64,000 nt of DNA, from NCBI RefSeq assembly GCF_947179515.1, contig NC_067488.1, forward strand, positions 26,303,039 to 26,367,038, given 5' to 3'. Positions within the stretch are counted from its first letter, which is position 1. Each line of letters starts with the position of its first letter. The DNA is from Apodemus sylvaticus. Its lineage: Eukaryota > Chordata > Mammalia > Rodentia > Muridae. The position numbers and the translations under genes were made by a program. Below the pieces are notes generated by a model. That model ran no database searches. It was not told where the DNA came from and saw only the letters and a program-made list of their open reading frames with translations. Of the stretch, positions 24,331-37,734 are shown in pieces.

Positions 24331-25134
24331 TGCACCAGGCGGGGGCATATTTCCAGGCCCATGATACCCAGTGATTGCCTGCTCAGTACCTGGAGACTCA
24401 CGAAAGAGAACCTTGCCCCAGTTTTTCAGCAAAGCTTGCGGTTTGTTTTTCTTCCTCACACAGCTGAGATTTTTACCAATGAAAGTCTCTACTTGGGGGG
24501 CTATTTGGAAAGCAGAGGCGAACCAGCGGGAGGAGGAGAGGGGACCAGAGAGGGTAACAGAGGGAATGAGCGTGATCAAAGTACTTGATATTCATTCGTG
24601 AAACCCATTATTTTGTACAATGAATGGAAAATTTTGAAAGGCCCTTCTTAGGAAAGTCTGAGCAGCCTTCTAGATTCTGCCGAGGTGCCAGGCGGTGTAG
24701 ACAGGATTGGAATATTGACACAGATGACTGTGGTGCTGTGTGGGAGACAGGTGCTGGGACGCATGCTTGTTCAAAGAGCACGGCTCTGTTCTGGCCACAG
24801 GGGCTTTGTTCTAGTGCAACCATCTTCGAAATGGAAGTTTCTAGAACGATCTTATGGAAATGCTGTCCAGGGTCCAAACTTTCTTTTATAGGTAAGGAGA
24901 CAGAACCCAGAAAGATGGTCACATGATCTGGGTCATTGCTGTTTTGCTCTTTCATGGAGGTAGAATTTTGATCCCCCGATTCTCAGTATAGATTTATCTT
25001 ACAAGTCTCTAAAGAACATTCAGACAGAAATAAAGGCCTAGGATGGACAGAGCTCAGAGGTCTGAAGAGGAGAGACTTAGAACCTGGCAAGCTGTGCTTT
25101 GTAGGAAAACAGGACCGTGACTAATATATTAATA
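24331..25134. other. Single-copy DNA, no gene seen
   Basis: Short ORFs on both strands mirror each other. I see no splice-bounded exon or repeat. Confidence 0.5.
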
Positions 25135-25240
25135 AACACAGTAATAGTGACGATGATTGCTAACATCTGTGAGCTTTCTCTGTGCCAAGTGTAGTGTATG
25201 GTTTATCTCACTTCATTTTTACAACTCTGTACATGCCCAG
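25135..25240 (+). mobile_element. MIR relic
   Basis: Shows ctgtgagctttctctgtgc, caagtgtagtgtatggttt and tctcacttcatttttacaa, the left half of a MIR. Confidence 0.5.
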
Positions 25241-26093
25241 TCGTAGCATCTAAAATCAGAAATGCTTCGAAGTCCAAATTTTTTCTGAGCCCTGACATGA
25301 CTCCACAAGTAGAAAAATCCCACACTACAAAAGGTTGTTGTGTGCATAGAATGGCTTAAAATGTTATACGAATTATCTTTAGGCTACATATATGAGGCTT
25401 ATATATATATATAACATGGATGAATTTCATCTTTCGACTTAAGGTCCATCCTCAAGATGTCTTACTATATGTATGAAAACATGTCAAAACTCAAAAGCAC
25501 TTTGGATTCCAAGCAGAAATAACTTGGCTATTCTGATATAGTCCTGCTTCGTACTTGATTACGCAGATCTGGCAGACTTCGGAATTGGAATCTTCACCGA
25601 AAAAAGAAGGAGCAGATCCGTAGGTGGATGGCTAAGAAATGAGGGTTTCCAGGCCAGTGATCTCTGGAAAGGAATGTCAGCAAAATAGATAAGAGGACAA
25701 GGAAGGAAACAGCCAGAAGATGAACAAGAGAATGTTTGAGGTCTGGGGAGCAGAGAGGCACAAAGTGTGGGGGAGTAGGGGCGGGGTTCAAAGGCACCTC
25801 TACAAAGTGGACAGTGGCCTCAGAAAAGCAAAAGAGTACAAGTATCCACCTGAGCTCAGGCGAGGAGTGAACTATATTTCCTTAAACTAGAGAAAGAGAG
25901 AGACATGCCTGTAATGGGGGAGAGGGGCTGCAGAGGGATGCAGATACCCAGGAGAGGTGTGGGGTGACAACTCCTCACCTCAGTGGTGTCATGTGCAATA
26001 GGGAGAAGGGACTTGATGAGAAGAGACTCTGCTGGGCCAGGACTAGAATCCATGGGTGACTCGTGGGTTGGTTCCATGGCTGAAGGAATGGCA

Positions 26094-26358
<265 letters not shown>

Positions 26359-26851
26359 AGTGGCAGGAGGTTTAGTCCACCTTCTTTGACTGGAGTCTCA
26401 GGGCGCTCACTCACTTCAGGTCACAGGAGCTTTGGCAGGCATTTGGACAGTGGGTCGCTGTGCTGCAGAATGCTGGGGCTTCGCTCCCTGCATGGATCCT
26501 GTGAGGGCTGGCTGTGGCTTGTGCTTACAGAGAGGATGGCAGGGCTGTGTCTGGGCCTTGTGAGCTGGTAGTGACTTTATGCAAAGCGCCCAGGATCTGG
26601 CAGATTACAACTCCTCATCTACAATTCAACGGGAGGGTGTTGATCTTTTTGAAAAGTCATTAAAACACCATATTGTGCCAAAAATATTGTTTGAGGAAAT
26701 CATTTGCTTGACTCTGAGTCACAGATTAATAGAATTTAAATAACTATGTTAGTAATAATGGATGTAAGGATAGAAGCCCTCATGGGTTATAACTATATCA
26801 ATAATACTGGATATAAGAGTAGATGGGTTTTAGGCTAAACAAGGAATACAC

Positions 26852-26955
26852 AGTCTTATGTGGTGGTGCACACCTATAATCCCAGCACATTGACTGAGGC
26901 AGGAGGATGCTAGGTTCAAGGAGAGTACAAGGCCCAGTCCCAAAACAGAGGGAGA
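26852..26955 (+). mobile_element. Degenerate B1-related SINE
   Basis: Shows tgtggtggtgcacacctat, aatcccagcacattgactg and aggcaggaggatgctaggt, then decays. Only the left part of B1 is clear. Confidence 0.6.
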
Positions 26956-27355
26956 TGTGTAACTTGCATGTGTCCTTACACTGTTTTAAGCCATCACCTA
27001 AATACATGCAAAGTCAGAGGTGTGAATCAGTCACTAGGGAGACGCTCCTCTATCATGACCGCTATTCTAATCTATATAGTGAGTTTTCTCCTGTTCCGGC
27101 ATTGTCACAGGAATTTGTGTCTCTTGTCTCTACCCTGTAAGTTTGCCTCCCCATCTACAAATCCAAAATAATGTATTTGTAGCCACCAATGTTCACTTAA
27201 ACACAGCCTGCCACCTTTCACCTTTAAGACATTCAAGAAATTAAAAAAGTGGCTAAAGTTAGTTGGGGGAAAAAAGATCATATTTTGTCTATGCTTTTCA
27301 CATTTAATATTCCTTTTATAGGAATGTATACATGTATACATCTGTATTAATTAGC

Positions 27356-27550
27356 AAGGAGAAGAGGTGGCCCAGTGATTAAGAGCACTGGTGGTTCTTC
27401 CAGAGGGCTTGGGTTCAATTTCTAGCACCCATATGGCAGCTCAGAATTGTAACTGCAGTTCCAGGGGAATCCAGCCCCCTCATACAGACATACGTGCAAG
27501 CAAAACACCAATGCACATAAAATAAAAATAAATGATTTTTTTTTTTTTAA
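27356..27550 (+). mobile_element. B3/B2-class SINE
   Basis: Shows gtggcccagtgattaagag, gagggcttgggttcaattt, ctagcacccatatggcagc, and an A-rich end (aataaaaataaatg) followed by a T/A run. The tRNA-derived pol III A and B boxes are recognisable but diverged. Confidence 0.8.
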
Positions 27551-28949
27551 AAAAAAGAGCATTATGAAAACTCCCCCACCTCATGCGCGGAGCTGGGAAA
27601 GAAAGTACTCAGGCCTCATAAAGACCTGGCACCCACCGAGGACAGGGATCTTATGTGCAAGCAAATCCTTGTCACCAACCTGCAAAGTGGGAGGGAGCCT
27701 GGGCTCAGAGCACTCTGGGATTCTGTTTGTTTGAGAAAATGTCTTGCAATGAATGTATCCCAGGAAGACTTCAAACTCTAAAGACTCCTGCTCCGGCCCT
27801 CTCTCCTGGGTGTGGCTGTCAGGATTGCATACTGAACTCTTTGACTTTGACATGCCAAAGATGTAAAGTAAATAGCTGGAATTCATCTTGCTAGCCTTTG
27901 TAACATCAGAGTGGCACTTGAGGTAGTGATAGCCCTGCACTGGTAGGAGGAAAGACAGGGACCTATTGTGAAGAAGAATTTGTCTAGGGATAAAGAAGTG
28001 TGTTTGTCACTGACCAAAGAGATTCTGATCCTGCCATGTGAGGCCTACAGCAGGCACAGGCTCTGCCCGGAGGAGCAGCCACAGGAAACCACATCTAAGC
28101 ACCTATCACAGACCCTTTTACTCTCTCCTTGCATCCCAGAAATCCTGGTGCCGGCAAAATTGTATAACGAATGAACTCTCGCTGCAATCCCAGTACCTTT
28201 CAAGCAGTAGTCCTCATTTCCAAAGCAGGGACTCCTGGTCTCTCCATTTGCATTTAGTGATCAGAGCCCACCAGGGTAGGATTGACAGCAAGTTAATTTT
28301 ACAGGCTTCTGGTAGGTTTCAGAGTTGTAGAAAGTGAGAGGTGTCTCAGAAGTGCCAGCAAACTAGAGCCACATTTTGGTCCCTTGGGATGGTCGCTGAG
28401 TAAACTGCTTGATTTCCATCCAAACTGGAGGTACAGAAGTCAGTTCTCACGGTTACCGGCAGATAAAGGCCTCCATCTCTGTTGGTGCATAACGGCTTTT
28501 AGTAGAGTTGGCCCTGGGAGAAGGGAGCTGACTTCTTTGGGATAAAATGGAAAAAGAGGAGAGACAGTACTGCTTCAGGCAGACCCTGTCCTTCTCACAT
28601 CACAAAGCCATAGTCCTACCAACCAACCCCCTTTCAGCTGATTCTGGTAAAGGAGGGCAGAGGCCAGTCACAGAGCACAATGGGAGAGCGGACAGATTTG
28701 CATTCCTAACCACACCAGCAAAGCACGCCAGACTGCAGGAGGCAGGAAAGAGCCCTGCTGCATAAACAAATAGCTGGAGAAACCCGGGAAGATCTGGCTG
28801 GGATGTCAAGGACTTCCTGGGAACTTTTCATGCGAGAAACGTAAGTTCAGGCACACTGCTTAGCGTGCTCGCGTGGACTTTTCCCTTTCCACCATGCAGT
28901 TCTCGAATTTATCATTATTTCTCCAAAAAGAAGTAACTCTCTGCCTGCA
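27551..28949. other. Single-copy DNA, no gene seen
   Basis: Follows the B3 tail. ORFs up to 119 codons show no family signature. Confidence 0.5.
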
Positions 28950-29045
28950 GGGAGGTGGAGGCAGGAGGATCAACGTCCTCTTTGGCTACCTCTCAAGTTC
29001 AAGGCCAATCTGTACTTCTTGGGACCCAGGCCTTAGAAGCAGCAC
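28950..29045 (+). mobile_element. Possible B1 fragment
   Basis: The stretch gggaggtggaggcaggagg followed by caagttcaaggccaatctg is B1-like in the middle only. Both ends are lost. Confidence 0.35.
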
Positions 29046-29360
29046 CAGGCAAGTCTACCCCAGCAATATTTTCTTCAGCAGAAAGCTAGGAAGAGGAAAG
29101 TAATTTCAACTAAGAGATGAATTGTAAGATAATTTGATAATTATGTAAACTAATGAGTAAGAATGTGGCAGAAACCTTTAAGCTATCCAGTAAGCTTATT
29201 TAGCATGGGGTGGGGGGAACAGTTAAACACATACTGAATATCATTTTATAAAAATAGGTGTGCACCAGGTTACAGAAAAATGTGGAAATACTTTAAACCC
29301 TTGCACGTAACATCAGAAAAGATTCCTTCAATTCTAAATTTATTGTGAATGGTAAGTTGT

Positions 29361-29361
<1 letters not shown>

Positions 29362-29396
<35 letters not shown>
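29362..29396. repeat. (GT)n microsatellite
   Basis: GT array following aagttgtac and ending before a G-rich stretch. Confidence 0.97.
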
Positions 29397-29398
<2 letters not shown>

Positions 29399-31884
29399 GG
29401 AGGGTGGGGGGGACCTGAGCAAGCTACAGGGCCTGGGCATCACTCATTCCCCCACCACCGCCCACTCACCCCTGAGTCCATCTACACTTTCTTAGGCTTG
29501 TTTATATTTTTAGCTCTCAGGCCCAATGAGTTCCATGTGTTTTCCACACCCAGTGCAAAGTGGCAGAAGCCTGCCCAGCTCGTGGCCTCACGTGGCCTCA
29601 CGTGGCCTCCTTTGAGCTTCAAGGGGTCCTTCCTCCTTACTTACTCTACAGAGGGACAAAAATAAGTCTGGCAGTGACCTGTTCCCATTTGCAACTCACA
29701 CTCTCAGATTTTGTAGGGTTATAGGACTACGTGTCAGAGAGACCTAAGAGACTGTTTAGACTGATGTTTTCCTAAAAGCCCACATGACTTCCAGAAACCA
29801 TTGGCAACTATCAAAGACGCAGGCTTATGTGGCTCTGGCTACTTAAAATGTCACAGGGCTATGGTAGGAGGAAGGACTGTTCTGGTTTTGTTCTGGGCTA
29901 GAATAAGATAAGAGTAGTTAGCATGTTCAGCTCACAAACTCCAGTTTTTGTGTTTGGCTATACGTGTGTTTGGCTGGTTTGTCAGTGGGGAAGTTAACGA
30001 ATGTATAGGGGGCATGTGCAGAAGGCAGGCATCCATAGGAATATGATGATCTCTGGTCCATGCTTGTGTTGGGAAGAAGGCAAGAATGTTCTAAACCTGC
30101 CTAAGTAGATGATAAAATGGGCCTGGAGAAATTGTTGAATCCATATTTGATTTAGTTTTCTTTCCCAACTGTCTTCAGCTTGGCAAGGGATGGTAGGCTC
30201 CAATCATCTTTCCTCCATCCCTCCATCTTCCCTAACTAGAAACACCGAACTGTATACTCAGCAAAGTGCAATGGAAATGGGTAGGTTTCAAAGCTGATGG
30301 CCTAAGTTCAAATCCAGCCTCCCCCTGCCCCCTTCCCCAACCAATAGTCCATGACCCCAGGGTTAACTCCTCTGCTAATCCATTTCCCCAATTTCAAATG
30401 GGAATGATGCCTCAAAAGACCTTTGTGAGGAGTAATCAAGTCCATGAATGGAAAGTGTTTGCCAAGAGCATACTAAACATGTGCAATGACAGTCTTCACG
30501 GTCTCTGATGCTACTAGAGTTTTCATAGAAAGTCAATGACCAACCTATGGAATCAGCTTTGGATGCACTTTGCTTTGCTGTGCCAGTTCCTGCCTGTGCT
30601 CTTGGCTTTATCTTTAGTTAAGAATGGAGGCTCGCCCATCCCTGTTCTCACAGAACCTTTCCAAGGGAGGAAAGCAAAGCACTGCGAACCAAAGCCGGCT
30701 TCGACCAATGACTACCTGTCAGCTCTATCACTAGGATGAAATGCTGGAGATGGTTAACGTATGAAGAGAAAAGTGGCTCACGGTTTGGGAGCTTCTGGGT
30801 TAAGAACTATGGCTTTGGGCCTCTGATGGGCATGCTGGTTGGTGGTAATGATGGAAGCGTTGATCAGGGTGGACTACATACCTCATGGTCAGGGAGTAAA
30901 AGATGAGAGAAATTGGAGTCACACAGCCCTCTTCAATGGTCCATCAGTGACCGATGGTCGGTCCTACCTATAAGTTCTTCCTTCCAACCTGTTCTTGACA
31001 TCTCTTTATAGTACAACCCCAGAACAAGTCCCATCACATGTGGTACAATGGATACATCTTGAGCTTTGGGGCACAGGGGAAAGTCAACATCCAGACCAAA
31101 ATAAAGGCAGAGTGAAGGGAGAAAGTGCCAATTTCCTATCTACTTGCCCAGGAGTCTTCACTCCCCGGGCCCTGGTATCTCTAGATGCCTCATCTGACCC
31201 TTCACACCAGGATATAAGGAGGGACAGGAAGAACGAATACCAGGAGAAATTTGTCTTAGTCATAAGCATGCGCTGTACATGCTGTACTTAGTCTCTGGTT
31301 TAGCAGCACAGGGTCCTGCAAACTACTGATGGCTCCTACCTCCTTCCTGTGGCTCCTTCTTCTGTCTCCACTGTTCTCTACAGGAAACCATGAGCTAGGC
31401 GGACTGGATGACACTGGGTCCCTGCTGAGTAGTCAAGACACTTCTACAAGTTTTTGCTTCTCCAAGAGGTTGTCCTAGAAATCTCTGAAGTATTTACTCC
31501 CTAGAAGTCCCTTACGGGTCCTCCCTATCTGACGCCACCATTTCCAGTGCATTCTCTGGAGGTGCCTTACCTCCTGAGGATACAAAAGCAACTCCACTCT
31601 CTGCCTGTAAACTGCTCGGTCTAGCACGGACTACAAAGCAAACACAACAGGGATACTTGCATGGCCGGGGCATTGGGCTGAGAGTGGCCTTCAGGCCCAG
31701 GGTTCCCTGAACAGGGGTCTGAGTTCACACCGGGTATGCAGCCAAGTTCCATTGGCTCTGAGCGCTGCTTCTCACTCACCTATATTACAGATGGTTCTGG
31801 CAGGTGTCATCACACACACAGCCTCCTGTGATTTCCTCATCTCTGCATTCCCAGCGGGCTGATGGGCACCATGGGATGAGCCTT
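29397..31884. other. Single-copy DNA, no gene seen
   Basis: Apart from the E-box repeat at 29581 nothing stands out. No SINE is visible across about 2.5 kb. Confidence 0.5.
29581..29610. repeat. 10-bp tandem repeat with E-boxes
   Basis: Three copies of cgtggcctca (last one ends c). The junctions create two perfect CACGTG E-boxes at 29589-29594 and 29599-29604, ten bases apart, so on the same face of the helix. Confidence 0.95.
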
Positions 31885-31985
31885 CTTGCATATGATCGCA
31901 TTTGACCTAATTCAGCAGCTTTGTAAGGGCAGACGTTACACCCATTTTACACTTACTAATGCCGTGAGGGGTGAGCCAACCTTGC
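31885..31985 (+). mobile_element. MIR relic
   Basis: Shows catttgacctaattcagca, gacgttacacccattttac and acttactaatgccgtgagg, the centre of a MIR. Confidence 0.45.
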
Positions 31986-32384
31986 CCTTTTATGTGAGGG
32001 CGGATACCAAGCCCATCCAGGTGTCTAGGAAAGGTCTGTATGCACAATGCTGGGCTTCACTTCAGAGCCAGATCTTGGAGACACCAAGCAGGTGGCACAC
32101 ATCCCTGGCAACAATCCCAGCTCTGCCTGGTGTACGTCATACAGACTTAGAAAAACCTTTGTTTTTTTTCTCTTGAGGACTCTGGTTCCCTAGCTGGCAA
32201 GTGAAGACATCAGAGGAGATTCTGTGCCACAGATCTATAGATCTGAGGTTGAGAACACTTCAGTATTTAAAGTCTTAGGTCTCCAGCCTTGTCTTCCAAC
32301 CCCACCCCTCCTCCCCTGCTTTGGGTCCTTCCTACCACCTGACCTTTCTTTTTCCAGTAAACTCACTGTGTGCTCAATAAAGTT

Positions 32385-32480
32385 ATCTGAGGAGCTTGTT
32401 AAAACATTCAGTCCTGGGCTCTACCCCATCACCTACTGACTCTGCATAACCCAGAAGACAGGCCCCAGGAGCTTACCTTC
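32385..32480 (+). mobile_element. MER5-like hAT relic
   Basis: The stretch tatctgaggagcttgttaaa followed by cctgggctctaccccatca and ggccccaggagc matches the layout of MER5A. Ends are not defined. Confidence 0.45.
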
Positions 32481-32774
32481 TGTCTTACATACACCGAAGA
32501 AATCCTGATGACCAAAGTCCAACAGTGCTCAGACCTCAGTGAGTGTCTCTCTCACTTGGGCCTTGTCAAAGGGCAGAATCTACCCTCAGAATTTCGGCGT
32601 CAGTGGTCAGGCATGAGTCTACCAATCTTAACATTTCTACCAAGTCCTCACATAAAGTGGGCTCGCTCTTAGAGAGTCACTGTCTCAGCTATTTGCAAGC
32701 CAGTGATAGAATCCTGATTCCCAGGCAGCTGTGCATGAACTTTGAAACAGAAACCTTCTAAACTACTGCGATAG

Positions 32775-32905
32775 GGCTGGGAGATGGCTCAGTTGGTCAA
32801 GTATTTGTTGTGCAAACACAAGAACCTGAGTTCAGATCCACCACATGAACAGAATGTGGGCATGGGAGCACGCGCCTAGAACCACAAATGCAGGGGCAGA
32901 TCTCA
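32775..32905 (+). mobile_element. B4/B2-class SINE, truncated
   Basis: Begins gggctgggagatggctcag with a tRNA-like A-box, then acctgagttcagatccacc and atgtgggcatgggagcacg, which is B1-like. Only part of the right half remains. B4 is most likely. Confidence 0.55.
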
Positions 32906-34115
32906 CGTCTAAGACCTTTTCAACACTACCATAGCCTCTTTAACTTGCATTCATTCTATAACGCATATAGATATAGATATGTCTGCTCTGTGTCGTGTGA
33001 AGAGTTCATGAGAGTGAATAATCTTCATTAATGTTAGAGTGAAGAACTTACTCTGTCTTGATCAGGGTACCAAGATAGGTGGATTTAATGATAACTACCC
33101 TCATGGACACCTCTAAACTTTGTGAATTTCCTGTTATTTAATGATTGTTGACATTGTGGAAAGACACACATGCACACCAAGATGGGGAGCAATAGGAGAT
33201 GCTAAATGTTGAATGCTGTCTTCCGTATGCACACACACGGATGAACACGTATGCACACATACATGTGGACACACATATATACAACACACACAAACATATA
33301 TACACCAAATGAAAGTACTGAGGTAATTACAAATATGACTGTTGTTTACCTCTGGTCCCTATCTACAAGGCTCTGCTTCTATTACACCATCAACAATTCT
33401 CATTGAAGTTCTCTCAATCTTCAGGACTTGAGGATTCACAGGCCAAAGGTCAATGGGAATAAGTAATCACGCAATATTATACACATGACAAATGCAGTAA
33501 GAACAGCCTAGAACACAGGCTGGGATGCTTTCCATAGTCTACCTGACCTCTCTTTGCCTCAGTTAAGGATATTCTATCGTGAGAATTATAGTTGGATTTA
33601 GAAAGGAGTCCTCAGAGTCAGGTAATGATTCTGGTTTGAGGAAACCTTCCATTGCTTCACTGCAAATCAGTAGTGGCCTTTGACCCACACAGTAGGACAG
33701 CATTGGATGATAACTCACTATGCAAGCTACTGTGAATGGATCCCTGGTCCAAGGGAATGCCGGGAAGATGGATAATGCATTCCCAGCATACTTGCTTCAT
33801 TAATATGGATTAATGAAGAATATGGATGTGAGCGCCAATGGTGGCCAGATAAAGCCAAACTCCTGGCCTTGAGACTTTCCATCCAGCCTGAGAGTAGTCT
33901 GTTTGCCTATAAGGGACTTGGGAAAGGAGTTCTTGGCACCTGGAAACACTTGCCCAGTTGCTGTGGAGGAGTTAGGATCGTAATCTAGTGGCATGCATCT
34001 TATGGGGGAATTTCTCATTCCCTGATTGGGGAGAATTCATGTTATTAAGAGGAACCTTATTGATTTGTAAAGTAGAAGACCCAGAGTAATGGGGGAGAAA
34101 ATAATCCTCATTACA

Positions 34116-34120
<5 letters not shown>
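32906..34120. other. Single-copy DNA with CA-rich tract, no gene seen
   Basis: Only the CA-rich tract near 33.2-33.3 kb stands out. Confidence 0.5.
33228..33308. repeat. CA-rich low-complexity tract
   Basis: CA and TA dinucleotides with many interruptions. Probably a decayed array. Confidence 0.8.
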
Positions 34121-34203
<83 letters not shown>

Positions 34204-34204
34204 C
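34121..34204. repeat. CT-AC-AG compound microsatellite with self-complementary arms
   Basis: (CT)n at 34121-34167 is followed by (AC)n at 34169-34184 and (AG)n at 34185-34203. The CT arm and the AG arm are complementary in inverted orientation and can pair as a hairpin with the AC tract as loop. The CT strand is a mirror tract capable of triplex DNA. Confidence 0.95.
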
Positions 34205-34524
34205 TGCTTACAGTTTTCACACCTGGCTGGAACCTCCGTCACCCGAAGTGCCCATGCCTTTTGCGACAGTCTCCCAGCTATGCTCTGTTGTCTGCAAGGA
34301 ACAGGCAGCAAAGAACAAGGACAGAACAAGGACATGCCCCTCCAGCGATGAGCTTCTGAGCCGGTGGACGCCCCTTACACAGTGGCTTCTGAGTGCTCAT
34401 TATCGTTCTGCTTTTAAACATAGACACGCATCGGTCCTAAACGGGTTGTGCCCATGCCTTGGAAGACAACTTGATAGAATTGCTGCCGTTGAAATTGCCA
34501 TTGAAAGTCACAGACTCCAGCCCA

Positions 34525-34650
34525 GCTCACACTTCAGCCAGCCGTCTTGTAATCTGAGCACTCAGGAGGCTGAGGCAGGACCATCTGGAACTCAGTCATA
34601 TAATGAGTTTGAGGTTAGCCTGGGCTCAACAACAGCAAACAAATCCAACA
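34525..34650 (+). mobile_element. Degenerate B1-related SINE
   Basis: Landmarks tgtaatctgagcactcagg, ggctgaggcaggaccatc and gaggttagcctgggctcaa indicate an old B1 or proto-B1. Confidence 0.6.
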
Positions 34651-34731
34651 AGCAGAGAACAATTAGAGTACAGTGCCTCGCCAGCAGTATGACCTTGGGT
34701 GAGTCACTTCATCTCTCTGCCCTCTGGTTTT

Positions 34732-34762
34732 TCTCACCTCTCACCTCTCACCTCTCACCTCT
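34732..34762. repeat. 7-bp tandem repeat
   Basis: About four copies of tcacctc in a row, following a MIR-like relic. Simple sequence. Confidence 0.9.
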
Positions 34763-34815
34763 TTGCTGTACAGTGAGAACTAACAACCGTAAAGCATAAA
34801 CAGAGCTTAATACAG

Positions 34816-35007
34816 GGCTGGAGGGAAGGCTCGACAGTTAAGAGCACGGGCTGATTTTTCAGAGGTCCTGAGTTCAGTTCCCAGCACCCATAGGGTGGCT
34901 CACAATCCCCCTGTAATGGGATCTGATGTCTTCTTCCACTGTGCAGGAATATATGCAAATAGAGAACTCATATACACAAATAAATAAATCTTTAAAAAAA
35001 AAAAAAA
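34816..35007 (+). mobile_element. B2/B3-class SINE
   Basis: Shows ggctggagggaaggctcga, cagttaagagcacgggctg, gtcctgagttcagttccca and an A-rich tail (aataaataaatctttaaa). Standard B2/B3 order. Confidence 0.88.
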
Positions 35008-37694
35008 CCAAGTGCTCAATACGCAGCCCGAGGGTAAGTTATCAGGTGCTGTTGAAGATGCCAGAGATGACACAGAAGAGCGTCATACCTTTGTCATTAC
35101 CCTGGGGGAGATGACCTGGCTGATAATTTAAAGGAGATCGTATTAGGCCTCCAGTAACCTACGTGGACTGTGATCTAGAACTGCTTTTACTTTTCTACTC
35201 TGGGGAAGAACAAACATTGCCTGGGGTGGGTCCAAGCAACGCAAACCAGAATGTTTGCAGCAGTGTTGATACTGTCATGGTAATCATCAATGGTATCCTG
35301 CTCGCAGAAAAGCAGGGAAAATTACAATACACTACAATAAGCCTGGGATGACTGAGAGGAATAAAATGCACAAGTACAATTTCAAGCAGGAGCAGATTCA
35401 TTGGTGCTTCTCTGCGGATCAGGTCCCAGTTCCCTGAACAGAACGGCAACAACAACAAAAGCCCAATTACACATTCTAGTCCTGTGCTAAGTCTTCCAGC
35501 CCAGGGGAGGGATTATTCTGCCCATCTAGCAAAGAGGCAGATTCTGAGCTAGACAGACATACGGGAGTCCGGTGCTGGACCTTATAGCACTGTGGAATAA
35601 GTCCTACGTTCAAAGAGAGCCTCCACAGATTTTGGAGAGTGTTGTGTCTGACGTCCATTTTGAGATGATTATTATTGGAGTGGGGGCGAGGGATGGGGAG
35701 GACAGCTGAAGTGGAACCACAGAAGGGGGGATGAGGGGGGGTGGCACGGGGGCGGGGTACGGCACTGCAGGGGGCTGCTGTGGATTTGCTTGCGGGAGAT
35801 GACACTGAAGGAGAGAGCCCTGGGTGGATTTGGGCAGAAGGCGAGAGGCAGCCCTTCCGGTGGGCTGGATGAATGCTGCTGGCCAGAAGAATCTCAGAAG
35901 CTTCTGCGTGCCAAGTTGGGAGGTGGTGGGAGTCTTGAGAAGGACAGCTTTAGCGTAGAGTCAGACATTCCTGGGAGTTCGGTAGGATGCCACCGCCATT
36001 TAAGCGTTGAGCTCGCACGTGGGCACTTGGTTCCTCAGGGAAGAGCGCCCCATCCCCCTGGCTTCTTTGGAGCATGCGTGTCACTGGCCCGCTCCTGGCG
36101 TGGAATCAATGCCTTCTGTGAGGCTCTCAAGCCCAGCCCCCTTTCACCCTGTCTGTGAGGATTCCTTCCATCGGCTTTGAGAAACCCTGTGTTCCCTCTG
36201 TCGCCAGGGAGTAATTAATAACCCCTCTCAGAATGCTGGGCCTGGAACCAAAACCAAACAAAAGCCCCGATGTCCTCCTACCTTCTAATGTTACGGCCTT
36301 TGGATACCTTTTTTCTTGTGCCAGTCTAAAGGGATCTTTCCACTGATGATGCTTGAGAGGGATTTTTTTTTATATTGTATTTAGACCTCAAATAACCTTT
36401 GCCTTGTGATGGCTTCTGTCTAGATGGAACCTAGTAAGATTACAGTAATGTCCACACCAATCACAAGGGTTTGGAGTTCCATTCCACCCAAAGGCCCTAC
36501 TGATTCCCATGACTTGATCTTAAGAGCATCGCGGAGGGATGAGTGTCGTCTGAAGGCAGAGGTTGTGGTAGACAAGAACATGTACACTTATGTCTTTCAA
36601 ATCCAACAGCAGAGTACATTAGAGTTGTTGTGCCGCATAGGGCATAGGAGCAGATGTGAATGCAGATGTTGCGGTCAGTGTGGGTAGTTTGTTGAGAGGA
36701 GCTGAGGCAGAGCAAGGCGGCAGGGCCTACCCACTTGCAAAAGGAATCCGTGGTTCAAAATGATGGTCGATTGAACAGTGCTGGTTCCTTCTGTGTCCCT
36801 CTCCACCCCCAAAACAGACGCTCCTTTCCCTCGTATATCTGCCTGCCCCAAAGATAGACTTGGAGTATGCTCTAGCCTACCAGCCTCAGGTTCCAGTCAT
36901 CCCCCTGCATTCACTATCCTACAGTCGCCGATATTGTTTGAGGTGAGCTTCAGGGCCCATTTCAGGCTTTCTTCTCTGAGCCTGTGCCCTTCCTTACCTT
37001 ATGCTAGTGGGTTCTGCAGTTCAGAGTCAGGCCGTGGAGCCTCGTGCGTGATGGTACGAACCCCAGGTTGTTCTCAGATGGGAGTCTTGGCTCCTCTGTT
37101 GGTTGTTAGGGTCAGAGGTCTTGTCTTAGAGCGCCTCATTCTCCGTGGCTATGTGTCCAGCTCAGGACATAGCACACATCCAACTTCTGAAAAAGAATGA
37201 AAAGGACTCAGTGCCCACCCGGCAAACGGCCCCTAAGCTTGTCCTTGGAGGAATCGCTTTCTATTCTAAAGGTAGAACACAATGTTTGCACACCTCTATT
37301 CCAGACACTCTGGTCCTAGCCACCCTCTGCCCTCTGAAAGTGATCCCACTTGTCGCATCTAAGGACAAAAAGTGGCATTGTCCCCACTAGTAGCTATGTG
37401 TGTGTAGGGGGTTGGGGGGGGGGTAAGATAGGCATCAAAACGCTGAACAAATTATTCAGCTCTTGTTTCTTTTTGCCTCCAAACTCCAACTTTGCTCCCT
37501 GGAGACAGTCTTGAGGCCTAGCTCCACGTGGTCACCTCACTGAGGGACCTATGAATGCTCTGCCTGCCACAGGCAGCCCTTTGACACAAGGCTTCAATGT
37601 GTGCATGCTTCAAGTTTGTCCTCTGCATGTTTTGAGGAACAAATAACTCAGTGAAACCTCAGGATGTGGTGGCCACAGTATGGACTTGAGAAGC

Positions 37695-37734
<40 letters not shown>

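Noticed and set aside
27356..27550. Functional tRNA or pol III gene
   Set aside because: tRNA-like boxes here and in other B2/B3/B4 copies belong to SINEs; no complete cloverleaf was seen anywhere in the window.
29581..29610. CRISPR-like short direct repeats
   Set aside because: Units are contiguous without spacers, and the DNA is mammalian.
34248..34799. 183-codon plus-strand ORF
   Set aside because: It crosses a degenerate B1 and a 7-bp repeat.
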